From positions 1-64,000 of the forward strand of contig JARGSG010000212.1 in the NCBI GenBank assembly GCA_030374805.1: a DNA stretch of 64,000 bases, given 5' to 3'. This document shows positions 10,996 through 22,140 of the stretch, one piece after another (position 1 is the stretch's first letter; each line of letters starts with the position of its first letter). Origin of the DNA: Gracilaria gracilis (Eukaryota > Rhodophyta > Florideophyceae > Gracilariales > Gracilariaceae). The notes beneath the pieces are model-generated. The model saw nothing but the letters and a program-made list of their open reading frames with translations, did no database searches and was not told where the DNA came from. The position numbers and the translations under genes were made by a program.

Positions 10996-11493
10996 CGCGG
11001 GATGTTGTTAAATCCATCAAAGCAATCTGTGCGCTTACCGATCGCTGTCGCCGAAGAGGGTGGTACGTCGCTAAAAGACCTCTGACGAGCTGCACGGAAG
11101 CAGCAGCCCATGAGCCGATCACCGAACGACGATGCCACCGTTATTTTCCCTGGCTTTCCCCCACCATGTGGTGACACTCGCACGGAGCCCAGCTTGTGAA
11201 GGTTTTCTCCAGGGTTTTTTCTTCTCGGAGATACTAATACGCGCTTATCCACCGTCGGAAAACGATTGAAGCGACTGCGCGCCCTTTACCTGGTGTGGCT
11301 TACGGAGCATTTCGGTACGTGCAGAGCGCCTTGTCGTTGTGTGCCGCTCTTCCGATTGGCTCAGCGTGGCTATCAACTAAGCGAAACATGGTTGTAACCT
11401 TATCAGAAAGCGCTCGCGTCTCGAGTACAAACATTTGTGGGCGCTCATAATGAAAAAACGATGGCACGACGATAATCATTGACCTTTTGAATC
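10996..11493 (+). repeat. Dispersed repeat W, left half (split by the gypsy element)
   Basis: This sequence is nearly the same as 33197-33774 and 41426-42003, starting at CGCGGGATGTTG and ending at the target site GAATC (11489-11493). Compared with those copies it lacks about 90 bases (equivalent of 33656-33745). It contains no convincing ORF. The right half resumes at 17732 directly after the gypsy element, so the uninterrupted copies serve as empty-site references. Confidence 0.85.
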
Positions 11494-11829
11494 TGTTGAT
11501 GGTGACGTCAGGTTACAGAATGCATATGCGCAACAATACGTAGCACAACGTATATGATATACTGAAGTGTAGAAATGACAAGTATGAGAAACTTGGACCA
11601 GGGAGGAACTCTGGTTTGGTATCCTACGTCAGTCTACCCAAAAAGTTTGTTAATTCATGGTAGACATGCCCGGACCAGGCTGTATAACTACCTGGATCCA
11701 GCTGCAACCGCAGCGGATCCAGAGGCATTTTCGGAGGAACATCCGAGATCTTGTGCTTGTTCTCTTCCTCTCATTTAGCGAGCGTGCGCGTAACACCACT
11801 ACCGTTTCCAGATTCTGTCTCGAACAACA
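11494..11829 (+). repeat. 5' LTR of the gypsy element
   Basis: 336 bp, TGTTGATGGTGACG at the start and CTCGAACAACA at the end. The internal region starts with AAGCGCTTTGATTG at 11830; I do not recognise the primer tRNA. Confidence 0.9.
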
Positions 11830-11879
11830 AAGCGCTTTGATTGAGACTTCAAAGAGTATCAGGACACGACTGAGACGGC

Positions 11880-13589
11880 ATGTCATCGTACGGAATCGTG
11901 AACACTATCCAGGCTCCGACACTGGGTAGTGCAACGCAGCCGGAACTGATACGATTCGAAGTGAACTTTACGGCCTATACGGAACGCGTAGAAAATGTCA
12001 ATGACGGTAGATCGGCCAGTCAGAGGATTAAGGCTGCAACAATCAGACAATGCATTAAACCCAAGCTATTGCACAGCTTGTGTATGTTGGGGCGCATCGA
12101 AGGCGCTACATCATCTGAGGACGCCACGCACGAAACTTTCGAGAACTGGTTCAACGGACGTCTGTCTTCTTCTATTCGAGACCTCAGCGATCGTGTGGAG
12201 GAAGCTATTGCTAGAATCAAGTACAGGGTAATGCCTCGGGACCCAGCAGGAGCCGCCGAGCAGTACGTGCTGGAAATAATTACTGCATTAGACGAGCATA
12301 ATGCTTCAAGCATTATCACCGACAATGACCAATGCAAAGAACTTATCGTAAAGCTCGTTCCCAAGCTGGAACTTCCGGAACTGAGGCAGATCGTAACGGA
12401 CCAGATGAGGCTCTGGAAAAAGGAGCAGAAGGGAGATTTGAAGTTTTTTACGAATACCATTTCTAAACTCGCAGCGCAAGTGCATGTAGTTCAATGCGCG
12501 AATTCGAAGCTGAAAATGAAGCATTCCCTGATGCATCACGCCGGAGGAGCCAGTGTGAAATCTGGTGAAGCAGAGAAGAAGAAATTCCGAGGAAACTTAG
12601 GCGCTCCAAAGCCCGCCAATGACCTCAAATTGAGCGAGCATAATCTTGAAAAGGTCAACAACGTTTTTGACAATTGGAACAAGCCCTATTTGAACAAAGA
12701 AAAATGCTCTGGGGTGTACCCCATCAGCAAATGTCCAGTGACATCGAAGGAGAAGAGACGCCAACTGCTCGACGAGTTTTTCGGAAATAAGAGCAAGAGC
12801 GGAAAGAAAGCAAGAGCGGCGGCTCTCCGGTCTGTTCCTGATTGCAGTTCCAACGAAGGCGAAGGTCTGTATACGATCCGTTTGAGTGAGATCGAGGCAG
12901 TAGCCTTGGGGGACTCCGGCGCAGACTCTTCCACCATTCCATCAACGTTGCTCGACATCATTGCCCCCAATGACTCTGAGCCCTTAATTAAACAGCTCAA
13001 GAAACCCTTGATACTGGATACCGCCGTCAAAACGGACGTGTGCCAACCAATCGTAACGGCATCCAAGAAAGTAAGATTGAACCTAACAATTCTTCTGCCG
13101 CGGACAGGAATTCCTGTTCGCATCCAAGGCGTAGAGTTTTTGGTCGCTGACAAGGAAATGCCGGAGACACTGCTTGGCAGACCGCTGCTGAAGGCCATCG
13201 GATTCGACTTCAACGACCATCTACACCGTGTAACGCCCCTTATCGACGGTAAATCAGAGAAAGAACTCCAAGGAAACTTGAGGCTTTCATCTGCAGGCTA
13301 CCGTGGTCTCAGGTACACGGACACTGATGATGATCCCATCGAACCACCGGAGCGTTTGCAGGCCGGATTCGGTGTGGATTCGAGTAAATCTATTACGGAA
13401 GCAATCGATTCGGCCGTCACCAATGCTAGCGCGAACGGTCTTTCGAATGATGGGACCAGAAAGCTCCGAAGTCTTTTGAACAAACACCGCACTTGTTTTC
13501 AAATCAAGCTTGGACCTGACCCACCTGCTAATGTGCGACCGCTGTCCATCAAGTTGGCTCCAAATGCCAAACCATATCGTTCTCCGTAA
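11880..13589 (+). pseudogene. Gypsy gag and aspartic protease
   Basis: A 569-codon open frame starts 50 bases behind the 5' LTR. The first 300 residues are a gag with predicted helices but no zinc knuckle that I can see. A protease follows, with active-site block ALGDSGADSSTIP (DSGA form) and the later hydrophobic-Gly motif LLGRPLLKAIGFD. The frame stops at TAA 13587-13589, inside the PYRSP...RRYSPAQR sequence that normally leads into reverse transcriptase. The pol part continues in the same frame, so this is one nonsense mutation in a single polyprotein and not a programmed boundary. Confidence 0.85.
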
Positions 13590-16500
13590 CGACGATATTC
13601 TCCAGCACAGAGAGTGTTTATCAAGCACACTATCAGTGAACTTGAGAAAATTGGCGCTGTATACAGGAATGACCAATCACGATGGGCATGTCCCGCACTT
13701 GCTGTCCCAAAACCCGGCACGGACAAGTTGCGTTTCCCCGTCGACCTTCGCGGTACAAATGCGAGGACTCTACCCCTCCAGTCAGCAATGCCACCTTTGG
13801 AATCAATGTTACAGGACTGCGGACGAAGCAAATGCTTTGCCAACATTGACTTCGCCCACGGGTATTGGCAAATACCTTTGGACGAAGCGGCGCAAGAGTT
13901 AATGTCAATCCAGACGCCGCTGGGAATCTTCACGCCAACCAGGACTCTTCAAAGAGGAACAGACTTCGGAAACCACTTTCAATCCGTCACGAGAGAAAAC
14001 TTTGAGGGAAAAGTGCAGAAGATGCTTCAATGGCTAGACGATTTTTTTATCCACGCAAAAGACGAAGAAGATCTGCTTGCAGTAATTTCTGCTTTCCTCG
14101 AAGTCTGTGCAGATATTGGATTTAAAGTGAATCCCAAGAAGTCTTGTTTCTTCACAAAGGAGGTGAAGTTTTGTGGCAGAATAATTTCTTCCGAAGGAGT
14201 GCGCTTCGATCCCCGAAATTTAGAAGCCGTACTAGAAATGAAGCAGCCCGAATCTGGAGACCAGTTACAGCAACTTCTGTGCGCTACAAACTGGATGAGA
14301 ACATCCATACCAGACTACTCGCGACTGGTAGCTTCACTTCACCAATTGCTGGAAGATGCTTGTGTGGAGCAACGCCTTTGGCGGGAAAAGCGCAGGCTCA
14401 CGAAGACGTTCGGAATCTTCCCCTCGACAGGGCAGCACAGCGAACGGAGCACTCCGGGAATGAAACAGCTAAGCCAGGTGTAAATCCGAGGTCAAACCGT
14501 CACGACAAGCGTCGGAGCGTGAGGCTGATTAGTAGTTGGTAGAGATCCACGTGTTCACACGGTCACGAGATGAGTCCTCGAAAGAGAGTAGCACGGCAAC
14601 GACAAGGTGTCGGAAACGAGCCACTGCGAACACGGCAAAAAGGCAAACCCAAAAAGGGGAGAAAGCGAACCACCAGAGTGGGGAAAAGAGAGAGAGAGTA
14701 AAGCAAACCCAATGCAAGGGCGAGTATACGACAACAGGTCGGGAAGAGACACACAAATAGTGGTTATACTCTGAGCGCCACAGGGGTGGGTAGCTATACG
14801 TGAACAACGCGGTCCTCACTCCACTTGGAGGCGAACAATCCGCGAAGGCGTGATAGTTAGAGCCAGGAAGCTCTTGCTTGGCAAGGCGCAGTTTACTTGG
14901 CGGAGCGATTCTCAACCCTCTAAGTACTGAGCTCGGCGCACCACTGACAGTGGGTGCGCCGGGCAAAATAATCTATAAAATATCTGAGTAAATACAGCAA
15001 TGCTGGGTGCTCTGCCTCCGGCATATCCGTGCTACACGTGTGCTATTCACACCCGCTAAGCGGCGCCTCGAACCGTGCAATCCACGTTTACATGTGTGGA
15101 AATTACCTCAGCGAGGCGACACGCTAATAGCGGTGTAGCTCATATATATCTACTAACGCATGATGCGGAAATTAACTAAGTACCTCAAATCGCCTCCAAG
15201 AAGTGTTGTCCTTCAGCTTGCAGCACCGTCGGAAAACGGACGAAGAAGGCTTTGAAGAAAGTGCAGCTACACTGGAACGAAGAGCACAATCAGGCATTTG
15301 AGCAGGTTAAAAAGCAGCTGGCAACAGCTACAAAGCTTGCACTGCCTAAAGACGGTTACCGACTATGTCTTTTTACCGATGCTTCGGAGACCCACTGGTC
15401 TGCAGTGTTACTCAATATCCGGAGCAGGAACGGATGAATGAGATTGGTCAGCAAAATCATGAGCCATTGTGTTTCTTTCAGGCGCTTTCACTGGCTCGTC
15501 TGAACGGTGGAGTGTTCCAGAAAAGGAGGAATTCGCGATCGTTGAATCTATGTGTAGATTGGATTACCTGACCGTCAGACGTACTGTCTCAATATACACA
15601 GATCATGCGAACCTCGTCTATATTTATGACCCATATGGTCGAAACCCTGGAATCGCTCGACACATCGCCCATAATTTAACGCGCTGGGCATTGAAGCTCA
15701 ACGGGTTTCGGTTCATTATTGAGCACGTTCCCAGCGAACGCAACGTGTGGGCCGACATGTCGACTCGAGGGGCGGTCCGAACCGAGAACACCGTTTAAAC
15801 AGCTAACATCGGCCACCTGCATGCGCTGATGGCTGCCCCAATTAATCCTGGAGTCCTGAAAGATTACGACTGGCCCTCGCTTCAGGACATCATCGAAGAC
15901 CAGCGTGCAGCCTCCTCAGAGCCCCCGAAGCGTGGTCATATGGCAGGTGATTTAATCCGAATGCCGACAGGTCAGACATGGATACCCGATGAAAGCACTG
16001 ACCTGCAACTCAGGATTCTTGTCGCTGCTCACACTGGAAGGGGAGGTCACCGTGCAACCGACCCGAAGTTCGAAACAGTAGCTGCAAGTTTCTGGTGGAA
16101 GGACCTACGCAGCCAGGTGATCGAATTTACATGTTTGTGTTTCCATTGTATCGCTACTGAGTCTGGTAAAGTGGTCCCGAGACCATTTGGACACACTCTG
16201 CATGCAAGTAAGCCTAACGAGTTAATACACTTTGACTACTTTTACATGCATAAGGGTGAGAAAGGGAAGTTGTATACTCTCATTATCAAAGACGACCTTT
16301 CAGGCTATGTATGGCTCAAAAGTATGGAATTCGCAGATGCGGAAACCATAGCGGACGTTTTAGTAGACTGGTTCTCATCATTCGGTGTTTCAAAGTCATG
16401 GATCTCTGACCAGGGAAGTCATTTCAAGAACAAATTAGTCAAGTCTCTCGCAGAGAAGCTGAAGGCCAACCATCATTTCACTTTCCCCTACTGCCTATGG

Positions 16501-17361
16501 AGCAAGGGCTCCGTAGAAGTGGTCTGTCGCGGATTACTCATAGCCTGCCGTGCACTTTTATCTGAATTCCAGTTACCACAGTCCGCATGGCCCTCCGTCG
16601 TGCCATTAGTGCAGTCTGCACTGAATAGCGCGCCTACCAAGAGACTAAACGGGAAGTGTCCTCTTAGAGTCTTTACTGGACTGCCACAGGACTCCCCTCT
16701 GGCAAGCATCTTGATGTAACAAGGCGAAGTGCAAACTGTACATGACATTGAAGACCGTCGCGCCGCTGCTCTAATGGATATCGAAAAATTGCAGAGTGCC
16801 CTCAGCTCCATGCATCGTCAGTGCGCTGAGCATGTTAGAAGGCAACGCAAGTCTTCTTTGGAATCACGCAATCGTCGCACTGGCGTTCGACCAATTGACT
16901 TCACAAAAGAGGAATACGTGCTGAAGGAAGTTTTGCAGAAAAACATACGGGCGAAGACTAGCTTTAAATGGCATGGACCTTTTCGAGTGACCGATTGTAA
17001 AGCTTAGTTTATTTTCGAAGTCGAAAACCTTTTTAACGGTGAAAGGGACCTTGTACATAGAATGGGACTCAAGTTGTTTCGAAACAAGGACTTTCAAGTA
17101 ACCGAAGAGATGAAAGAGCACTTGGCGTATCAACAAAACGAACTTTTGGTAGTCGAAGACTTCGAGGATGTAAGGAAGCGCAACAACCAGGTAGAACCTC
17201 TCGTGAAATGAACAGGGTTTTCGAATGATGAAGCCAATTTAGTCGACATCGAATCACTAGAACGGGACGTTCCAGACCTTCTCCAAGAGTACTTGGACGA
17301 AACGAAGAAATCTGGGACCCGTCGAAAACGTAACGCAATCGCAACCATCGACACAAAATAA
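13590..17361 (+). pseudogene. Gypsy pol: reverse transcriptase, RNase H, integrase (broken)
   Basis: Reverse transcriptase blocks include FPVDLRGTNAR, NIDFAHGYWQIPL and the catalytic WLDD (13614-14362). The frame resumes exactly at 15216 after the nested LTR, with no loss except the duplicated GCTTG. RNase H (LFTDASETHWSAV, IYTDHANL, HVPSERNVWAD) has a frameshift near 15437. Integrase (15829-16719) shows the HHCC finger (GRGGH...CLCFHC) and the D,D,E core (HFDYF, SDQGSHFK, KGSVEVV). A C-terminal module (WHGPFRV, then FEVENLFNGE...VHRMGLK) follows. In-frame stops lie at 15796, 16717, 17005 and 17208. Confidence 0.85.
14363..15215 (+). mobile_element. Solo LTR nested in the gypsy pol (853 bp)
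   Basis: It begins TGTGGAGCAACGCC and ends GTCCTTCA, and is flanked by GCTTG on both sides (14358-14362 and 15216-15220), a 5-bp target duplication. Removing it together with one GCTTG restores the host reading frame across the junction. The sequence is the reverse-orientation relative of the LTR at 3211-4062. A TATAAAA box (14974-14980) and a GC-rich hairpin (14934-14959) support the plus strand as the sense strand. No internal region remains, so it arose by LTR-LTR recombination. Confidence 0.9.
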
Positions 17362-17389
17362 CCAAAGGAAACCATTGGCTATGGGGGAC

Positions 17390-17726
17390 TGTTGATGGTG
17401 ACGCCAGGTTACAGAATGCATATGCGCAACAATACGTAGCGCAACGTATATGATATACTGAAGTGTAGAAATGACAAGTATGAGGAACTTGGACCAGGGA
17501 GGAACTCTGGTTTGGTAATCCTAGGTCAGCCTACCCGAACAGTTTGTTAATTCATGGTACACATGCCCGGACGAGGCTGTATAAATACCTGGATCCAGCT
17601 GCAACAGCAGCGGATCCAGGGGCATCCTCGGAGGAACATCCGAGATCTTGTGCCTGTTCCCTTGCTCTCAATTAGCGAGCGTGCGCGTAACACCACTAAA
17701 GTTTCCTGTTTCTGTCTCGACCAACA
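17390..17726 (+). repeat. 3' LTR of the gypsy element
   Basis: 337 bp, TGTTGATGGTGACG to CTCGACCAACA, followed by the second GAATC copy at 17727-17731. Confidence 0.9.
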
Positions 17727-17731
17727 GAATC

Positions 17732-18095
17732 TCTGCCCACCAATAACGGTCGCGAGGCACTTCTTTACGCAACAAATACAGCCAGATAGGGCGCGAACCA
17801 GCTTCCCCTACTCCTCCCAATTTCCTTATCGATTCAGACAACTGCTTTTTTTTTATTTCCGCTCCCGACTCATATGCTCTTCTCAGGAGCGCCACTTAAC
17901 GAACGAAACGGTTGTCTCTTCCTGTGGGTAGGGTGTGAATTTGCGCATTGATGAATTGTAGGTGAGAAGCAAATGGCGGTTTCAGTTTTAAAGTTGGTCT
18001 CAGAGCGATGGGATACTGTTTCAATTTATGATGGGAGTGGTAGATTATGCACAAGACAAGGATGAATCGAACTGACAGAAACAGATGGTAGAGTG
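17732..18095 (+). repeat. Dispersed repeat W, right half
   Basis: It matches 33775-34138 and 42004-42367 closely, from TCTGCCCACCAA to the common end GATGGTAGAGTG. After 18095 the similarity stops abruptly (CAGACCG here against TGACTAG in the tandem array), which fixes the right boundary of W. Confidence 0.85.
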
Positions 18096-19354
18096 CAGAC
18101 CGTGATACTCGAACCAGATTTTCAAGGATTCGAAAATGTCTCTTTTTCAAATCCTACGATGCACAGCAACATGTGCGCCCTTGCTCTGGAAGCGAGGGCA
18201 CTTCCTGTCCGGATACCTCAGAAGTCATTCTCGCTGTCGTCGTTGGTGCCCATCTCGCTCAAGCCGTACACCTGATGGTCTCTAAACTCTATATCTGGCC
18301 TTCCCTTGCATAGAATGGAAAAGCTCAATACTCGTGGCAACAGTTGGATATGTTTTTCGCTGATTTCTTACGCGCAATGCGAGCACCCCAGCACGTTAAA
18401 CAAATATCCTAACTTGCTTACAACCTGACCTTTGTTTCAGCGTGGCCACTACCTCTCTCGGTCAAAAAAATGTCGAACAGTTTCCTTTGGTTATGTGCCA
18501 CTCACTCATATGAACTACATGTAGGCTAGAGAGGTCAGGAGTGCACAAGTCTCAAAAAGAATCAAAGTCAGTACGTAGTAAAATATGCATTCGAACGAAT
18601 GACACTATCTCTTATTGTAGTCCCGTGTCTGTAATCTGTATCGTACTCTTGTAAAACAACGGTGTTCTACAATACCACCGTCACTTTTACTGTATCAGCG
18701 TACATGAATGATGCCCAACGGGGGGTGTTTCAAAAGATACGAGGAGCAGAAGGGGTTGCGGGAAAAGCCTTGGTACAAAACAAATTGCTACTAAACAATC
18801 TTTTCTCATCTCGTTCTAGTTCACATTGTTGACACTAGAGTAGTAAAGAGTATCAAACTCCACAATGATTAGTATGTTGTTAATCAATCAATGATACCAC
18901 TTCCTCCACATTCATCCCAAGGTAGTTCGTGGCGTATTGTTAACCTTTTTCCTTGATAACAGTTGGGATACTGTTAAATTAACAACCTGAAGAGGTCTAG
19001 AGCTTGCTGAAGTGTTGCACGCAGCGCAAAATTTGGTCAAAAACGCGTACGAAGGATCAGCAGTTACATGCTTGGGTGCATTTTTCATGGTGACCAGTAC
19101 CTCCGGTGGTGTTAACCGTGCTCCGTCTGCAGACAAGATGTCTACACACTTGTCTAGCCCAGCACGTTTAGGCGGATGGAGTCACTTGATCACATGAAGA
19201 CAGGTCAGTAGAAGAGTGGAAGAGGATAGGCAACGAAGAACGGACATCTTGACGGAGGTGCAGTTTTGGAGCGATTTCAATTTGACCACCAAACGTCACG
19301 TGCACGTGTACGATTACCCTGATTTCCATATTTTTTCGAGTATCGTGGACTGAG
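18096..19354. other. No gene seen
   Basis: About 1.26 kb between repeat W and the copia element. Only short, composition-driven frames occur on both strands, and I see no domain, repeat or RNA gene. Confidence 0.5.
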
Positions 19355-19549
19355 TGTTATTAATACCGGAGCGCCTCATGCAAGGCAGAAGCGCCACATG
19401 TGGCCACGTATGCGTGGCACGTGTGTGCCGTGCTCCGTAGACTGCGAAGTAACGAAAAAATTGCACTGCACTCGGCCGGCGGCGTCATCCCGCCGACGGA
19501 GGGCAGCGAGCATTCCTGTCGTTCTGTTTGTCCTACCGCGCTCGCTACA
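19355..19549 (+). repeat. 5' LTR of the copia element
   Basis: TGTTATTAATACCGG to CGCTCGCTACA; its copy is at 25714-25905. Confidence 0.88.
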
Positions 19550-19562
19550 TGGTAGCATCGCC
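19550..19562 (+). promoter_or_regulatory. Copia primer-binding site
   Basis: TGGTAGCATCGCC directly follows the LTR end. The TGG start is the complement of a tRNA CCA end, and the word resembles the initiator-Met site TGGTATCAGAGC used by most copia elements, with changes. Confidence 0.55.
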
Positions 19563-20911
19563 TGGGGCGCGCTGCACCGGGGCGCCATCGTCCGTGCACA
19601 CTTTCCTCCCCTCTTTCCGCGTGCTGCCGCGCTTCTACCGGGCGCACGGTCAACTACTCAGGCTTTCAACTTTGGCGGATTGCGCGTTGCGGATGCTGAG
19701 GCTCGCCTGCCCGAAGGTATGTTGTAGCTGAGGCTTTCCGCGCGCAATCTACCCGTGGACAAATATCTTAGTGATGGGCTCCCAGGTCTATAGACTCTGT
19801 TGCGGCTCGGAAGAATGATTGAACTCGGACCGGATAAGGACAATTCACTTTGTTTCTCTCTGTACTGTTGATATCTACACAGAATATGAATTCTGATCAA
19901 CTACATATCATGGTTATGGTTTTCTTTATGTTCTTGAAGGTCTCTCTTTCTTATACGAATAAGCGAGCACTTCGCTCCGTTTCGTTCGTTTCCGCTCGCG
20001 CGAAACCAAACCGCATCATCGCACTCTACACGTTTCTTTCTACGCTGCGTTGCGTGTTTTCTCCCCAGCACATGGCTGCACATCAACTCTGCGCAAACAA
20101 TCTGCCCCAAAAAGTTCGCAATATAATTCCTTCTGGCTCATGGCACCACCATTATCCCGTACTGAATGCGCTACACTCTGCTTGGGCTTTTGCAACTGGG
20201 TGGCACTCAGACCTACTCTCATTGCCCGAACGACCTTAATCGCGTCATGATGTCGAAGTTTCGTCATATTCATCTCTTGTAAGGAGTCTTTTCTCCAACA
20301 TGGAGCCCTCATACAACCTCCTCTATATGAGAACCACTCAATACAATTCAAAAATCTTTCGGTCCTCGTGGATTTTCTTTCTTGCGCAACCTTTTTCTCC
20401 TCTTTCGCAATCGCAACCGCTGTGGCCTGGACTTGGCAAGCGGCATCTCACAAACACCGCCTTTGATCTCTCACTTTCTGGGCAATTCTTTCTCCCCTGA
20501 CGACACCTTTCTTGTTTCGGAAAAATCCTAACATTCGGAACTGGATTTCGTTTATCCGAAACTCCGTAACATCTTCGACATCCGCATTTTGTCGCTGAGG
20601 GTTGAATGTCGTCCTGCCACTGCGCGTGGCTAAAAATCGCTGCAAGTACTGATTGTTGTCAGGAGTGAAGTACCTACCGCTACGCGGTCGTGGGAATATC
20701 CTCCGAAGGTCGGATCGTTGTGGTGCGGGGTTAGCTGCTTTATTGCGGGGACCCGCCTTACATCGATCGCCTAGCTCCCTGGGTTGGGCTGGGGTCACCT
20801 TAAGTTTTACACCAGAAGAAGAAGAAGAAGAAAAAGAAGAAGAAGATGATGATGAAGAAGAAGAAGAAGAAGAAGAAGAAGAAGAAGAAGAAGAAGAAGA
20901 AGAAGAAGAAG

Positions 20912-20942
<31 letters not shown>

Positions 20943-21054
20943 TTGTGAAGAAGAAGAAGTTTGCGGATCCCTTTCCCGCTCAAGTAGGTTGCGTTTTCTT
21001 GCGGAACCTTTTCCCGCCTAAGCAGGTCGATTGTACTTTCTCCGTTCGCTTACG
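19563..21054 (+). other. Copia leader region
   Basis: 1.5 kb between the primer-binding site and gag without a supported gene. A leader this long is unusual for a copia element and may include inserted sequence. It contains the long GAA tract at 20813-20940. Confidence 0.5.
20813..20940 (+). repeat. GAA trinucleotide microsatellite
   Basis: About 128 bp of almost pure GAA with a few GAT and AAA interruptions near the start. It reads as polyglutamate or polylysine depending on frame, but it lies in a retrotransposon leader, so the translation is not meaningful. Confidence 0.95.
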
Positions 21055-22140
21055 ATGTCAGGTTCTCAAGAAGTCATCCTTGGCAAGCTTCCAAAGCTCA
21101 AGGTACCAACTGAATAAATCCTGTGGCGCCGCCGTCTACTCGCGTATCTTCGTCGTGACGACGCATTCCCGACTGGCTTGAATCCCCGCCCCGAGGGATT
21201 CAACGTGAACAACCGGACACACAGATCCTGGTTTGAGAAGTCGGTCAAAGCCAAGAGCACTATCACATTGTGCCTTGGTGACTCCCCTCTCGCACTCGTC
21301 CGAACATTTGTGGAAGATGACGAAAAGTCTGCCAAAGAGTTATGGGACGAGCTTAAGCGTGTATATACCACTTCGAACACGCAAGCCATCCAAAACACTC
21401 GTCACAAGTTGGACACCCTAATGTACAAAGATAATGATGACTGGAACAAACATGTCTCGAAGTTCTTGGAAATTGTTGGAGAACTGGCCACGTACGGCGA
21501 GGAACTTGCGGATAAGGAGAAGGTTTCAAAGCTCATCCGAAGCCTTCCCAATTCCTTCGCCCCTCTGGCCATGATGTCAAACCTTTCCGACATTGGATTC
21601 GATTCCATTGTCAACGCAGTCGAAGCAGAAGTCGCTCGGCGCAAGAATCCAAACAACCTTCAGCAAACCCAGTCCACTACAACGCCAACATCGACACAAC
21701 CCAAAGCAAACCTGGCAAACAAAGGTGGACGCCGACGACACCATCGTAATAATAATAAGTCCTCAGTGGTAAAAGGCCGCAACGATAACAACTGCTATTA
21801 CTGCGGACGCCGTGGACATTATGCGAAGGATCGCTACAAACGCAAACGCGACCAGTCGGACAACACTCAACGTGACAACTCCCGCTCTGACCGTCGACAG
21901 CAGACCCGCTGAAACGGTGGCTCTCGTCGATCGCAACGCGATCAAGATGAAAACAGAAGTGGACAGCGGCAGTCTAACTGGAAGTTTCGCTTTGCACCAA
22001 AGGGGGATGATGAGGGAAACCGAAACTCTTACCCCAGATCCTATGTGGTGCAAAGAAATGACGATCCTCCTCCCTCACCTCCGTTCAACTGTAACATGGC
22101 GAAGTAAAAGATTAATGTCGCACTCTTATCTCAAACCAAG
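21055..22140 (+). pseudogene. Copia gag
   Basis: An ATG at 21055 opens MSGSQEVILGKLPKL, with an in-frame TAA at 21115. The region that follows is the UBN2-type copia gag (AKELWDELKRVY, TLMYKDNDDWNKHVSKF, LIRSLPNSFAPL). The zinc knuckle CYYCGRRGHYAKDR has lost its last Cys (CGC in place of TGC), and the frame meets TGA at 21910-21912. It continues in the same frame, with another stop at about 22108, into protease. Confidence 0.85.

Larger units (their letters stand above)
11494..17726 (+). mobile_element. Ty3/gypsy LTR retrotransposon, complete but dead (6.23 kb)
   Basis: Two LTRs of 336 and 337 bp (TGTTGATGG...CAACA) bound a gag-protease-RT-RNase H-integrase reading frame. The five bases GAATC lie on both sides (11489-11493 and 17727-17731), and the uninterrupted repeat W elsewhere in the window has GAATC once. 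This is a clean target-site duplication. A run ATGGGGGAC (17381-17389) before the 3' LTR is the likely polypurine tract. Nonsense codons, a frameshift and a nested 853-bp solo LTR in the RT/RNase H junction inactivate it. The two LTRs differ at roughly two dozen positions by eye, so the insertion is not recent. Confidence 0.9.

Noticed and set aside
20653..21021. Plus-strand frame with a long polyglutamate run
   Set aside because: It is only the GAA microsatellite in the copia leader, open because GAA cannot form stops.
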